DNA from: Thomasclavelia ramosa DSM 1402
GTDB lineage: Bacteria; Bacillota_I; Bacilli_A; Erysipelotrichales; Coprobacillaceae
Direction: 5' to 3'
Assembly (NCBI RefSeq): GCF_014131695.1
Contig: NZ_CP036346.1
Coordinates: 2,356,001 to 2,420,000 of the forward strand
Length of the DNA: 64,000 nucleotides
In this document: positions 9,696 through 17,784 of the stretch, piece by piece
Layout: every line of letters starts with the position of its first letter
How positions within the stretch are numbered: the stretch's first letter is position 1
Made by a program: the position numbers and the translations under genes
Notes under the pieces: generated by a model
Seen by the model: the letters and a program-made list of their open reading frames with translations, nothing else
The model's database searches: none
What the model was told of the DNA's origin: nothing

Positions 9696-9705
9696 CTATC
9701 TACGT

Positions 9706-10006
9706 TTATTTTAATTGTTTATTTTTTTCAATATCTTCTAATTGAATTTTTGTATTTTCAATAAACTCTTTTTTGTTTTTAAAGCATCTCTAATTGAAAA
9801 TTGATTATTTAAGATTAATTTTATTTCATCAATCGATATTTCCATCGACCGGAGCAATAAAATCAATTCTAAAATATCAAGTTCTTTTTTAAATAATTAT
9901 GATAATTATTACTATTCCTCTGAGGTGTAATAAAACCCTCTTTTTCATAATAAATAAGTGTCTGTTTTGCTATTCCCAACATCTCTTCAATTTCATGTGT
10001 TGTCAT
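9706..10006 (-). pseudogene. MerR-family regulator, frameshifted
   Basis: From an ATG at 10006 behind AAAGGAG, the frame gives a MerR DNA-binding opening (EIEEMLGIAKQTLIYYEKEG) but stops after about 45 codons. Shifting frame at a run of A restores ELDILELILLLRSMEISID and IKLILNNQFSIRDAL, the usual second half of the MerR DNA-binding domain. A second shift at another A run restores EFIENTKIQLEDIEKNKQLK, the linker coiled coil. Both lesions are at A-rich runs, so sequencing error cannot be excluded. The promoter in front keeps the MerR-type 19-base spacer. Confidence 0.75.
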
Positions 10007-10029
10007 ACTATCACTCCTTTTTCAATTAT

Positions 10030-10060
10030 ATTAAACACTATATTCTTAGTATACAGTCAA
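10030..10060 (-). promoter_or_regulatory. MerR-type promoter with 19-base spacer
   Basis: TTGACT (10055-10060) and TTTAAT (10030-10035) on the minus strand are 19 bases apart, with an imperfect dyad across the spacer (GTATACT ... ATATAGTG). Long-spacer promoters with a central dyad are the hallmark of MerR-family autoregulation. Confidence 0.55.
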
Positions 10061-10070
10061 GAATAATTAA

Positions 10071-10097
10071 AATAAAAGAACAGCATTAATGCTATTC
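10071..10097 (-). terminator. Terminator of the HTH-PurM gene
   Basis: The stem GAATAGCATT / AATGCTGTTC, read on the minus strand, is followed by TTTTATTTT directly after the stop codon at 10099. Confidence 0.75.
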
Positions 10098-10098
10098 T

Positions 10099-11346
10099 TT
10101 ATAACCAGTTTAATTTATTTTCAAATTCCACTTTATCTTGGCCATTTTCAATTACACCAATTTCATAACAAGGATAGTACTCTGAAAGATGTTCCATGAC
10201 TTGCCTTTTATCCTGTTGACTTACAACAACATTGAAACCAACCCCACAGTTAAATGTATTTAGCATCTCCTTATCATCAATATTACCACGATGTTTTATA
10301 TATTTAAAAATTGGCAAAATATTAATCTTTGCTAAATCAATTTTAGCTGTTAAACCATCGGGAATAACTCGACATAAATTTCCTTCAATTCCACCACCAG
10401 TGATATGTGCCATACCGTGAATCGATACCTTCGTAAACAATCCTTTTAATGCTTGATAATATGGTGTGTGTGGTTTCATAATTTGTTCAATAAATGTTTC
10501 ATTCATGATTCGTTCTAATTTAATTTGAGGATATTTATCCATTAACATTCTAACTAAAGAATAGCCATTTGTATGAAGACCATTTGAAGCAATTGCAAGT
10601 ATAACATCCCCAGCACTAATTTTGGAACCATCAATTACCTTGTCCTTTGCAACTATTCCAGCAATACTTGATGTTAAGACATAAACACCATGTTCAACAA
10701 CTTGAGGTTGAATTGATGTTTCTCCACCCACTAATGAGCATTCATTATTTTGACATGCTTGCGAAATTCCTTTCACCAATGAGGCAATCGTTTCTTTTTC
10801 AGCATTACCACAAACAATCGTATCTAATACCGCTAAGGGCTTTGCTCCCATAACAACAATATCATTAACCAAATGATTAATCATATCATGACAAATCGAT
10901 TCACTATATCCATATTCCATCGCTAGTTTTTGTTTTGAACCTGGTTCCTCCGATTTAAGAACTAAAACGGGATGTTTAATATCTGAAAATGAAATATCAT
11001 ATAAAGAAGCAAACGGTCCTAACCCATTTAAGACCCGTGGATCACTAGTTTTTAAATATTGTTTCATTTCTCTTTTTATGGCATCACTATATGCAATATC
11101 TACCCCTGCCTTACTATATGATAATCCCTCTAGTTCTTTTTCTACACCTGCTAATAATTCATCAACAGTAATCTCTAGTAATGCGGCCAAATCTGATAAT
11201 ATCTCAACATTAGGCAAACCGCCATTTTCCCATTTTGAAACAGCCTGGAAAGAAACAGATAGTTTATTAGCCAATTGTTGTTGAGTTAAACCTTTTTCTT
11301 TACGTTTTAAAGTAATGAATTCACCTACTTTATTTACATTGATCAT
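10099..11346 (-). CDS. XRE-type HTH fused to a PurM (AIR synthase)-like domain
   Basis: The 415-residue protein begins with a Cro/C1 helix-turn-helix (residues about 4-60: FITLKRKEKGLTQQQLANKL, FQAVSKWENG). It continues as a full-length PurM-like module from about residue 85: YSKAGVDI, NGLGPFASLYD, VNDIVVMGAKPLAVLD, GGETS, ASNGLHTNGYSLVR, AHITGGGI and FNCGVGF all match aminoimidazole ribonucleotide synthetase blocks. The usual nucleotide loop GVGTK reads EEPGSKQK, so catalysis is doubtful. The ATG at 11346 has AAGGTGG in front; a longer frame to 11379 lacks one. It may be a transcription factor that senses a purine intermediate. It is divergent from the VanRS-like pair. Confidence 0.82.
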   Translation of the reverse strand: MINVNKVGEFITLKRKEKGLTQQQLANKLSVSFQAVSKWENGGLPNVEILSDLAALLEITVDELLAGVEKELEGLSYSKAGVDIAYSDAIKREMKQYLKTSDPRVLNGLGPFASLYDISFSDIKHPVLVLKSEEPGSKQKLAMEYGYSESICHDMINHLVNDIVVMGAKPLAVLDTIVCGNAEKETIASLVKGISQACQNNECSLVGGETSIQPQVVEHGVYVLTSSIAGIVAKDKVIDGSKISAGDVILAIASNGLHTNGYSLVRMLMDKYPQIKLERIMNETFIEQIMKPHTPYYQALKGLFTKVSIHGMAHITGGGIEGNLCRVIPDGLTAKIDLAKINILPIFKYIKHRGNIDDKEMLNTFNCGVGFNVVVSQQDKRQVMEHLSEYYPCYEIGVIENGQDKVEFENKLNWL

Positions 11347-11581
11347 ATTTATACCACCTTTCTCTTTAATTATAAACATTAATATTAAATAAAAAAATAA
11401 TCTTGCATTTGAGTTATCCCTTATAATTCAACTCTTAGTTGAAACAAAATCTTATCACTATATCTTACTAATCAATAAAAATTATTAAACTAAAAACCTA
11501 ATTCTTACGATTTTCTTAAATATTGGTGTTTAAATTGTTTTTTAAGACAAAATAAGCTAAGATGATTTTTGAGGTGATAAT

Positions 11582-12274
11582 ATGGTTTATAATATCTTAG
11601 TCGTTGATGATGAACAATCTATCGCTGACTTAGTGGAATTATATTTACAAAATGAAAGTTATCAAGTTTTTAAATTTTATCATGGTCAAGAAGCTTTAGA
11701 CAGCTTGAAAAAAAATCATTATGATCTAGCAATTCTTGATGTAATGATGCCCGATTTAGACGGGTTTAGTCTATTAAAAAAAATTCGTGAAGATTATTTT
11801 TTCCCAGTTATTATGCTTACTGCTAAAAATAATGACATGGATAAAATTAACGGTTTGACCTTAGGCGCCGATGATTATTTAACTAAACCCTTTAATCCTC
11901 TAGAATTGGCAGCTCGTGTTAAAACTCAATTACGTCGTTATACCCGTTATAACACTAACGAACCAGCGGTTAATCAACAAATATACGATTTTAATGGTTT
12001 AATGATCAATAATGATAATCATAAGTGTACATTATATGACCAGCCATTAAATTTGACTCCAATTGAATTTTCAATTCTTTGGTATTTATGTTCAAAACGT
12101 GGCAGTGTCGTTACATCAGAAGAACTTTTTGAAGCAGTATGGCAAGAAAAATATTTAGATAACAATAATACCGTAATGGCTCATGTTGCTAGACTGCGGG
12201 AAAAAATGAATGAGAATGCAAGAAAACCCAAATTTGTAAAAACTGTTTGGGGCGTTGGTTATACTATTGAATAA
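11582..12274 (+). CDS. OmpR-type response regulator, VanR-like
   Basis: The 230-residue regulator has a receiver domain (residues 1-120) with the acidic pair DDE near residue 9, phospho-acceptor in LAILDVMMPDLDG and the TAKNN and LTKPF switch residues. An OmpR/PhoB winged helix follows (residues 130-230; LTPIEFSILWYLC, VWGVGYTIE). The opening ILVVDDEQSIADLVELYLQ closely resembles VanR. GAGGTGATA precedes the ATG. The kinase gene overlaps its end, so they form a pair. No vanHAX-type genes are in the window. Confidence 0.93.
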   Translation: MVYNILVVDDEQSIADLVELYLQNESYQVFKFYHGQEALDSLKKNHYDLAILDVMMPDLDGFSLLKKIREDYFFPVIMLTAKNNDMDKINGLTLGADDYLTKPFNPLELAARVKTQLRRYTRYNTNEPAVNQQIYDFNGLMINNDNHKCTLYDQPLNLTPIEFSILWYLCSKRGSVVTSEELFEAVWQEKYLDNNNTVMAHVARLREKMNENARKPKFVKTVWGVGYTIE

Positions 12275-13352
12275 TACTCATTTTAAGCAAAGTCTTACTG
12301 CTAATCTACTTAAAAAAATTGGAATCACAATTAGTGTCACGGTCGTAACTTTTGTTATTTTATTACTTTATTCTTATGAAGTATATCACCAGTATATTTG
12401 GCAAGAATATGATCTTGTCTACCAGGTAGCACAAATCATCAAGGATAATTTAGTGACTATTTCAATTACTTTGATTGCTTTTGATACTATTATTATTTTT
12501 TGGCTTCGCTACCGTGAATCTTTACAGTATATTGAAAAAATGCTTGAAGCGGGAAAAACTTTAGTTGCCGATAATAATTATCTGATCAGTTTACCATATG
12601 AGTTAAAAGAAATTGAAGATCAAATGAATCAAATTAAACGTGAATCTTTACAAAATAAAAAAGCGATTAAACAAGCAGAACAACAAAGGAATGATTTATT
12701 ACTATACCTGGCCCATGATTTAAAGACACCACTAACCTCGATCGTAGGATATTTAGACCTACTAATGAATCAGCCTAATCTCACAATCGAGGAAAAAAGC
12801 AATTATACCAAAATTGCCTATGATAAAGCTATTCGTCTTGAAGAATTAATCGAAGAATTTTTTTCTATTGCTAAATATAATCTTAGTGATATTTCTTTAG
12901 AACGAAAAGCTGTTAATCTTTCAATGATGTTGGTTCAAATCTCTTATGAATTTATGCCTTTATATCATGAAAAAAATATCAACTGTGTTACCAAGATTGA
13001 AGACAATCTGTCTCTTGAATTAGATATTAATCAATTTGAACGAGTCTTTGATAATCTTATTCGTAATGCTATTAATTATAGTAAAGAAAATTCAGATTTA
13101 ATAATCACTGCCAAAAAAGAAGTTGATTGCATTTTTATTCAGGTAGCAAACTTTGTCAAACATATTAGTGAACATAATTTAGAACGTATTTTTCAACCTT
13201 TTGTCCGCTTAGATGAAGCTCGTAATAGCAAAACAGGCGGTTCAGGACTTGGCCTTGCAATTACTAAAAAGATTATTGAGCTCCATGGTGGTACAATTGA
13301 AGCTGATTTAACTGATGATTTAATTACATTTACCATTAAACTACCAATATAA
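12255..13352 (+). CDS. Sensor histidine kinase, VanS-like
   Basis: Two membrane helices (about residues 22-42 and 67-86) flank a very short outside loop. The dimerisation/phospho-acceptor helix LLLYLAHDLKTPLTSIVGYL carries the histidine, and the HATPase domain shows the N box FDNLIRNAINYSKEN and the G box GGSGLGLAI. The AHDLKTPLTS motif is typical of VanS. The start is uncertain: TTG at 12255 (20 bases inside the response regulator gene) or TTG at 12267. The short sensor loop suggests sensing at or in the membrane. Confidence 0.9.
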   Translation: MVILLNNTHFKQSLTANLLKKIGITISVTVVTFVILLLYSYEVYHQYIWQEYDLVYQVAQIIKDNLVTISITLIAFDTIIIFWLRYRESLQYIEKMLEAGKTLVADNNYLISLPYELKEIEDQMNQIKRESLQNKKAIKQAEQQRNDLLLYLAHDLKTPLTSIVGYLDLLMNQPNLTIEEKSNYTKIAYDKAIRLEELIEEFFSIAKYNLSDISLERKAVNLSMMLVQISYEFMPLYHEKNINCVTKIEDNLSLELDINQFERVFDNLIRNAINYSKENSDLIITAKKEVDCIFIQVANFVKHISEHNLERIFQPFVRLDEARNSKTGGSGLGLAITKKIIELHGGTIEADLTDDLITFTIKLPI

Positions 13353-13356
13353 ATAG

Positions 13357-13395
13357 GCTTTAATTTCCTAAAAGTCAGGAATTAAAGCTTTTAAT
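13357..13395 (+). terminator. Terminator of the VanRS-like operon
   Basis: Stem GCTTTAATTTCCT / AGGAATTAAAGC followed by TTTTAATTT. Confidence 0.8.
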
Positions 13396-13411
13396 TTATA
13401 TAATCTTTCTA

Positions 13412-13443
13412 ATAAAAAACAATAAAGGAAAATCCTTTATTGT
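13412..13443 (-). terminator. Terminator of the GH25 gene
   Basis: Stem ACAATAAAGGA / TCCTTTATTGT overlaps the last codons of the lysin gene; on the minus strand it is followed by TTTTTTATT. Confidence 0.85.
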
Positions 13444-14450
13444 CTTAATCTACCTTCCTTTAACAAACGAAGAAGTTCTAAATTTTGTTTTGCACTTCCA
13501 GTATAATCATATATCCCATTTTTTCTTGCTAACTCTCTTCGAGATGCGAATGAAGCATCTACCCCGATTTGGACCAATGCATCTACAAAAGAATCTCCTC
13601 GGTAGGTCGGATTAGATAAATACTGCATCATTCCCGTTATACTATCATTATTCACCCAGCCGAGTCCATTTCCAATCAAATATGGATTTCTCGCTCCCTT
13701 TACGACTCTTCGAATCGTTCCGTGGTTTATATATGGAATCAATGGTGTCGTGCTGTCAGAAGAAACAAACACATGATCGAATGTAACATGATCTCCTACC
13801 TGATAATTAGTAATCGGAGGAATTGTTTCGTCACCTTCAAAGTTATTAAATCCACCTGCTATTATTTCTGCAGGAAAATCTCTATAAGCATAATTTCGAT
13901 CAACCGGTGCATTAATCCCCTCAACAAATCCTTTATCAGTATATTGCCACATATCAAAACCTTCGGCCCCTAATTCTTCAGCATACCGTGCTACCCACTT
14001 TGTATAGCGATCAAATAAAGGTCCAGTTAATTTTTCCGTCCACCAATAATATGATGCATAAAATCCTGGAAAATATCTATTGTTTACTAGTTCTTCAGCC
14101 CATACACGACTATTTCTTTCAATCTGTTCATTCGATAATTGTCCAATTCTTGGATCTTCTAAATCTAAATATACTGGGTATTCCATCTTATATCCTTCAA
14201 CCAATCGCATAACATGTCGTGCTTCAGACAATGCTTCACTTTCAGTTGTTGCATAAGAATACAAATATACCCCAAAAGGAATTCCTAACCGTGTACACTC
14301 ATCAGCATTTCTTTTAAAAGTAGGATCGTCTTGACCAGGAATATCTTGACCATAACCACACCGTAAGATTGCAAAATCAATATGATTTTTAACTAACTCC
14401 CAATCAATTTGACCTTGATATTGTGAAACATCAATACCTTCTCTAACCAT
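13437..14450 (-). CDS. GH25 muramidase with SH3-like and C-terminal wall-binding domains
   Basis: Residues 1-190 are a glycoside hydrolase family 25 lysozyme: GIDVSQYQG carries the first acidic residue (D7) and VYLDLED the catalytic D96/E98 pair, with MWQYTDKG closing the barrel. A linker leads to an SH3-like segment (about 215-270, YQVGDHVTF) and a C-terminal repeat seen in phage lysins (FVDALVQIGVDASFASRREL, YTGSAKQNLELLRLLKEG). There is no signal peptide. GAGGGGGTG precedes the ATG. It looks like an endolysin-type enzyme kept outside any prophage; release could depend on lysis or a holin not seen here. Confidence 0.9.
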   Translation of the reverse strand: MVREGIDVSQYQGQIDWELVKNHIDFAILRCGYGQDIPGQDDPTFKRNADECTRLGIPFGVYLYSYATTESEALSEARHVMRLVEGYKMEYPVYLDLEDPRIGQLSNEQIERNSRVWAEELVNNRYFPGFYASYYWWTEKLTGPLFDRYTKWVARYAEELGAEGFDMWQYTDKGFVEGINAPVDRNYAYRDFPAEIIAGGFNNFEGDETIPPITNYQVGDHVTFDHVFVSSDSTTPLIPYINHGTIRRVVKGARNPYLIGNGLGWVNNDSITGMMQYLSNPTYRGDSFVDALVQIGVDASFASRRELARKNGIYDYTGSAKQNLELLRLLKEGRLRQ

Positions 14451-14680
14451 TTATTCACCCCCTCAAAATACTATATGATTTTTTTTATAAAATGACTTTA
14501 AATTCAACTCTATTTATAATTTTATTTTTATATTATATAGCCAGCTTCTTTTTAGACCATTTTCTATATACTTCGCTGTAAGAAATTTGTAAGATTTTCT
14601 TTAGAGTATCTAAATATATATTCTATTGTCACTTGATATAATAATCATTGTAGAATAGGTTTTTTGATTGGGTGATAAAA

Positions 14681-15205
14681 ATGGAAAAGAAAAATAACTA
14701 TTTGATCAACATCACAATAGCTCTTTGTTCAATATATTATTTTTGGATGCTGATACGAATAATCATTTTAAAGAATGGTTTTATTGATATGGGCTATAAT
14801 AGTAATCTAGTGTTATTCGATTTCATTAATCAATATCACCAGTCAGGGCTAACAAAAGTTCTACTTGTAAATATTATTGGCAATGTTTCCCTATTTATCC
14901 CTTTAAGTATTATCTTGAGACACTATTTTAGTTTTCTAAATAATTACAACATTGCCTTTATTGGTTTTTTTACTAGTCTATCTTTTGAACTAATTCAATT
15001 AGGCACCGGATGGGGAGTTTTTGATATCGATGACATTTTCCTAAATACTCTTGGCTGTTTAATTGGAATAATAATCTATCATTTTATTAATCAGCATCGT
15101 CAAAATAATGTTTCGACTAGTTTATTCTTACTTAGTTTCGGGAGTATCGGATTAATTTCTGTTTATAACTACGCTCCCCTTCTTCTCACTACATTCATCA
15201 TTTAA
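14681..15205 (+). CDS. VanZ-family membrane protein
   Basis: The protein has about 174 residues and five membrane helices. The conserved VanZ core is visible as NIIGNVSLFIPLSIIL and SFELIQLGTGWGVFDIDDIFLNTLGCLIG, matching the (F/S)ELxQ...R/FDxDDxxLNtxGxxxG pattern. VanZ proteins can give low-level resistance to teicoplanin and other lipoglycopeptides. A GTG at 14672 is in frame, but the ATG at 14681 has better spacing from GGGTGAT. It heads an operon with a 34-residue membrane peptide and a C39-like peptidase. Confidence 0.88.
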   Translation: MEKKNNYLINITIALCSIYYFWMLIRIIILKNGFIDMGYNSNLVLFDFINQYHQSGLTKVLLVNIIGNVSLFIPLSIILRHYFSFLNNYNIAFIGFFTSLSFELIQLGTGWGVFDIDDIFLNTLGCLIGIIIYHFINQHRQNNVSTSLFLLSFGSIGLISVYNYAPLLLTTFII

Positions 15206-15216
15206 GGAGCAATATT

Positions 15217-15321
15217 ATGGAAAAAAAATTAAATAAAAAAGAAAAATTCTTTATTGTATTGGTTTTGGGGGTAATTACTATATTTTCAATTGTAATTAAA
15301 TACTATTCAATGCATTTATGA
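15217..15321 (+). CDS. 34-residue single-pass membrane peptide
   Basis: A short gene with an AAGGAG site seven bases before its ATG. Ten mostly lysine-rich residues are followed by one hydrophobic helix (FFIVLVLGVITIFSIVI) and a short polar end. Its TGA overlaps the ATG of the next gene (ATGA), a sign of translational coupling. It lies between VanZ and the C39-like peptidase. I do not recognise the family; coupling and a good ribosome site support that it is real. Confidence 0.72.
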   Translation: MEKKLNKKEKFFIVLVLGVITIFSIVIKYYSMHL

Positions 15322-16046
15322 AACTTAAAAAATTAAAAAAAATTCCTGCTTTTATCGCTTTTATCATTATATTTATATTTGGTTACTTATGTCTCCAAAT
15401 AATCCCTCCCCTACTATACAATGATAATTCAGGTGCACTTGATAAGGTAGACTGCCCCCAATACATTAATGAATTTGTTGATAAAAATCCTCAAGCAATT
15501 GAACTGAAAGAAAATTATCAACCCAATGAAAACACCGATCCTATTATCTTAGATAGTCCTAATGGCATCCCTTTATATATCCAATGGGATAAGCGCTGGG
15601 CATATACTACATATGGTGATGAAATTATTGGAACTGCCGGTTGTGGCCCTACCTGTCTATCGATGGTTGCTGTTGGCTTAACTGGCAAAACAACTTATAA
15701 CCCACGCTATGTTGCTAAATATGCTATTAAGAACGATTTTCTTGAAGGCAGTATGACAAGATGGGCATTGATGGAAAGCGGCTGTAATGAATTTGGCTTA
15801 ATCGCTTCTGCTGTGCCATTGAGCAAAAATGAAATGTTTAAGCAATTAGATGCTGGTCATCCAATCATCGCCAGTTTACGTCCTGGCGATTTTACAACGA
15901 CTGGTCACTTTATTGTCATTACTAAAACTATTAATGACAAGTTTTTAGTTAATGATCCTAACAGTAAAGAAAATAGTCATAAGCAATGGTCATATAGCCA
16001 ATTAGCTCCTCAAATCAAAGCTATGTGGGCTTATAATACGATTTAG
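15318..16046 (+). CDS. Membrane-anchored C39-like cysteine peptidase
   Basis: The 242-residue protein has one N-terminal membrane helix (about residues 10-32) and an outside papain-like domain. The catalytic cysteine lies in GTAGCGPTCLSM (near residue 108), the histidine in GHFIVI (near 196) and the acidic/amide residue in VNDPNS, the C39_2 arrangement. Unlike bacteriocin-processing C39 domains it is not fused to an ABC exporter. It is the last gene of the VanZ operon; substrate unknown, possibly a wall or secreted peptide. Confidence 0.86.
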   Translation: MKLKKLKKIPAFIAFIIIFIFGYLCLQIIPPLLYNDNSGALDKVDCPQYINEFVDKNPQAIELKENYQPNENTDPIILDSPNGIPLYIQWDKRWAYTTYGDEIIGTAGCGPTCLSMVAVGLTGKTTYNPRYVAKYAIKNDFLEGSMTRWALMESGCNEFGLIASAVPLSKNEMFKQLDAGHPIIASLRPGDFTTTGHFIVITKTINDKFLVNDPNSKENSHKQWSYSQLAPQIKAMWAYNTI

Positions 16047-16073
16047 GACTACCAAATGGTAGTCCTTTTTTTA
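16045..16073 (+). terminator. Terminator of the VanZ operon
   Basis: Stem AGGACTACC / GGTAGTCCT overlapping the stop codon, followed by seven T. Confidence 0.92.
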
Positions 16074-16895
16074 TAATTCCCGTTTTTCTTTAACTCCGTA
16101 TTTTAAATGATACAGGGCTTCTAAAACCTCAAAAATATAGGTTATTGAAAATTTACCAATCAGTGAATGATGATCTGTTCCAACCTTTAAGATCATATCG
16201 ATACTATCACTATAAACAAATTCATCCAATTGAGAAATAACAATCTTATAGGCCGGACTCTTAGAAATTACTCGCATAACATCTGGATGATCAGTCATAA
16301 ATCCTCCTGCAATACTTGAAACAATAATTACATCATTTTCATCTAATCCTTCTACCGTCAAAATTTGCTGTTCTAAAGGATACATCCCACTACATTCTTT
16401 ACCCAAATATGATAGTTCAATCTGTAATTGCATCGATACTGATTGAGTAAAAAAGTTTCCAGCAAAACAAACCTTATTTGCATCATGAATTTTATCGACA
16501 ATAAATTCCAGGTCTTCATAAGATACACTCTCGTATGTTTCTTTTAAATTATCTAAAATATTATCAAAATGAGCTTTAAACACTTCTTTACCTTTATGTA
16601 AATACTGCCTTTGGGGCAACTGATGATCAAACTGTAATCTGAGTGTATCGCGATTAAAATAATTTAAATTCATGGTAATATCCATTTTAAAATCAGCAAA
16701 TGATTCATAATTTAGTTTTCTGCATAATCGGGAAATCGTTGCTGTTGAAACAAAACAAAGCTCTGCTACATCAGTTATTGTACTTCCCGGAATCACATAG
16801 ATATTTTGAAGAATTTTTCTTGCTGCATTAGCATAAACATCATTTATGCTCGTTGTATTAATAAAATTAACTAAATTATAAAAAGCTCCGCGCAT
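16071..16895 (-). CDS. RpiR/MurR-family regulator, paired with phosphatase (copy 1)
   Basis: The 274-residue protein has an RpiR-type helix-turn-helix at residues about 1-75 (ITDVAELCFVSTATISRLCR) and a SIS sugar-phosphate isomerase-like domain from about 125 to 250 (IVDKIHDANKVCFAGNFFTQ, DVIIVSSIAGG). The usual glycine/serine sugar-phosphate loop is altered (AGNFFTQS), so its ligand may differ from that of classical members. It starts three bases after the upstream phosphatase gene. The same gene order recurs at 28.6-30.1 kb. Confidence 0.88.
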   Translation of the reverse strand: MRGAFYNLVNFINTTSINDVYANAARKILQNIYVIPGSTITDVAELCFVSTATISRLCRKLNYESFADFKMDITMNLNYFNRDTLRLQFDHQLPQRQYLHKGKEVFKAHFDNILDNLKETYESVSYEDLEFIVDKIHDANKVCFAGNFFTQSVSMQLQIELSYLGKECSGMYPLEQQILTVEGLDENDVIIVSSIAGGFMTDHPDVMRVISKSPAYKIVISQLDEFVYSDSIDMILKVGTDHHSLIGKFSITYIFEVLEALYHLKYGVKEKREL

Positions 16896-16898
16896 TCC

Positions 16899-17645
16899 CT
16901 ACTCCTCCTTATTAACAATAATAATTTTGCCATCATCTAGGCATAAACAATTTAACTGTCCAATCACACCACAAGCCAAACCACCATCAATTCCAATTTT
17001 ATTTTGATGGACATCATCAACCCAAATATCAAAACTCCGATCCTTGTTTAACATCGCTGTTGGAGTATGACCAAAAATATAAATCTTTGTCAAATCACCT
17101 CGTGCATGATAAAAATCATCTCGAATCCATAAAAGAGAATTTAATTTTTGTTCTTTTAGTGGATAACGAACATCGATTCCAGCATGAACTAACACATATT
17201 TTTGTTGATTTACCTCAATTTCTAAATAATTAGGAAGATTAATCAAATATTCATACAGACTTTTAAAAAAAGCTGTCCGGATAACACGATAATCTTCATA
17301 TCTAAATTTATCTTTTTGAAGATATTCACGAATATTTCTCATCGTTGTATCACCACCATTGGCTAACCATAATTTTAACGCCCGTGAAGGATAATCAAAA
17401 TCATCATAATAAACTCCATAATATAAAGCTTCTTGCCACATGTATTCATGATTTCCTTTTATTAAAATAATATTATTATGATCTTGAATATAAAATAATA
17501 TTTTTAGACTGTCAGGTCCACGATCACAAATATCACCAATTATATATAAAATATCATTTTCACTAAATGATATCGTTTCTAGTAATTTTATCAATAAGTC
17601 AAAGTGACCATGTAGATCACTGATGACATAAGTTTTACCCGTCAT
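16899..17645 (-). CDS. PPP-family metallophosphatase (copy 1)
   Basis: A 248-residue calcineurin-like phosphatase with the two-metal motifs DLHGH, GDICDRG and GNHEYM in the first 80 residues and the later histidines in HAGID and GHTPTAM. It resembles lambda-type Ser/Thr phosphatases and diadenosine tetraphosphatases; the true substrate cannot be read from sequence. The frame is open to 17681, but the ATG at 17645 follows AGGTGAT and gives exactly the same length as its paralogue at 29389. The first gene of a two-gene unit with an RpiR regulator. Confidence 0.88.
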   Translation of the reverse strand: MTGKTYVISDLHGHFDLLIKLLETISFSENDILYIIGDICDRGPDSLKILFYIQDHNNIILIKGNHEYMWQEALYYGVYYDDFDYPSRALKLWLANGGDTTMRNIREYLQKDKFRYEDYRVIRTAFFKSLYEYLINLPNYLEIEVNQQKYVLVHAGIDVRYPLKEQKLNSLLWIRDDFYHARGDLTKIYIFGHTPTAMLNKDRSFDIWVDDVHQNKIGIDGGLACGVIGQLNCLCLDDGKIIIVNKEE

Positions 17646-17702
17646 TTTATCACCTAATCTTATCATATCATACTTTAGCATTAAAATATCACTTGATTTA
17701 TT

Positions 17703-17716
17703 TGTAAGCGCTTTAC
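17703..17716 (+). promoter_or_regulatory. cre-like site (possible CcpA binding)
   Basis: TGTAAGCGCTTTAC matches 12 of 14 positions of the catabolite repression element and lies between the divergent phosphatase and EIIB-like genes, upstream of the promoter at 17732. Confidence 0.5.
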
Positions 17717-17731
17717 TATTTTAGAAAAAAT

Positions 17732-17760
17732 TTGTCTTTACCTTTATTTTTGATTATACT
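17732..17760 (+). promoter_or_regulatory. Promoter of the EIIB-like orphan
   Basis: TTGTCT (17732-17737), a 17-base spacer, then TATACT (17755-17760), 25 bases before the ATG. Confidence 0.65.
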
Positions 17761-17784
17761 TATATTTGTAAGGAGGGGATAATT

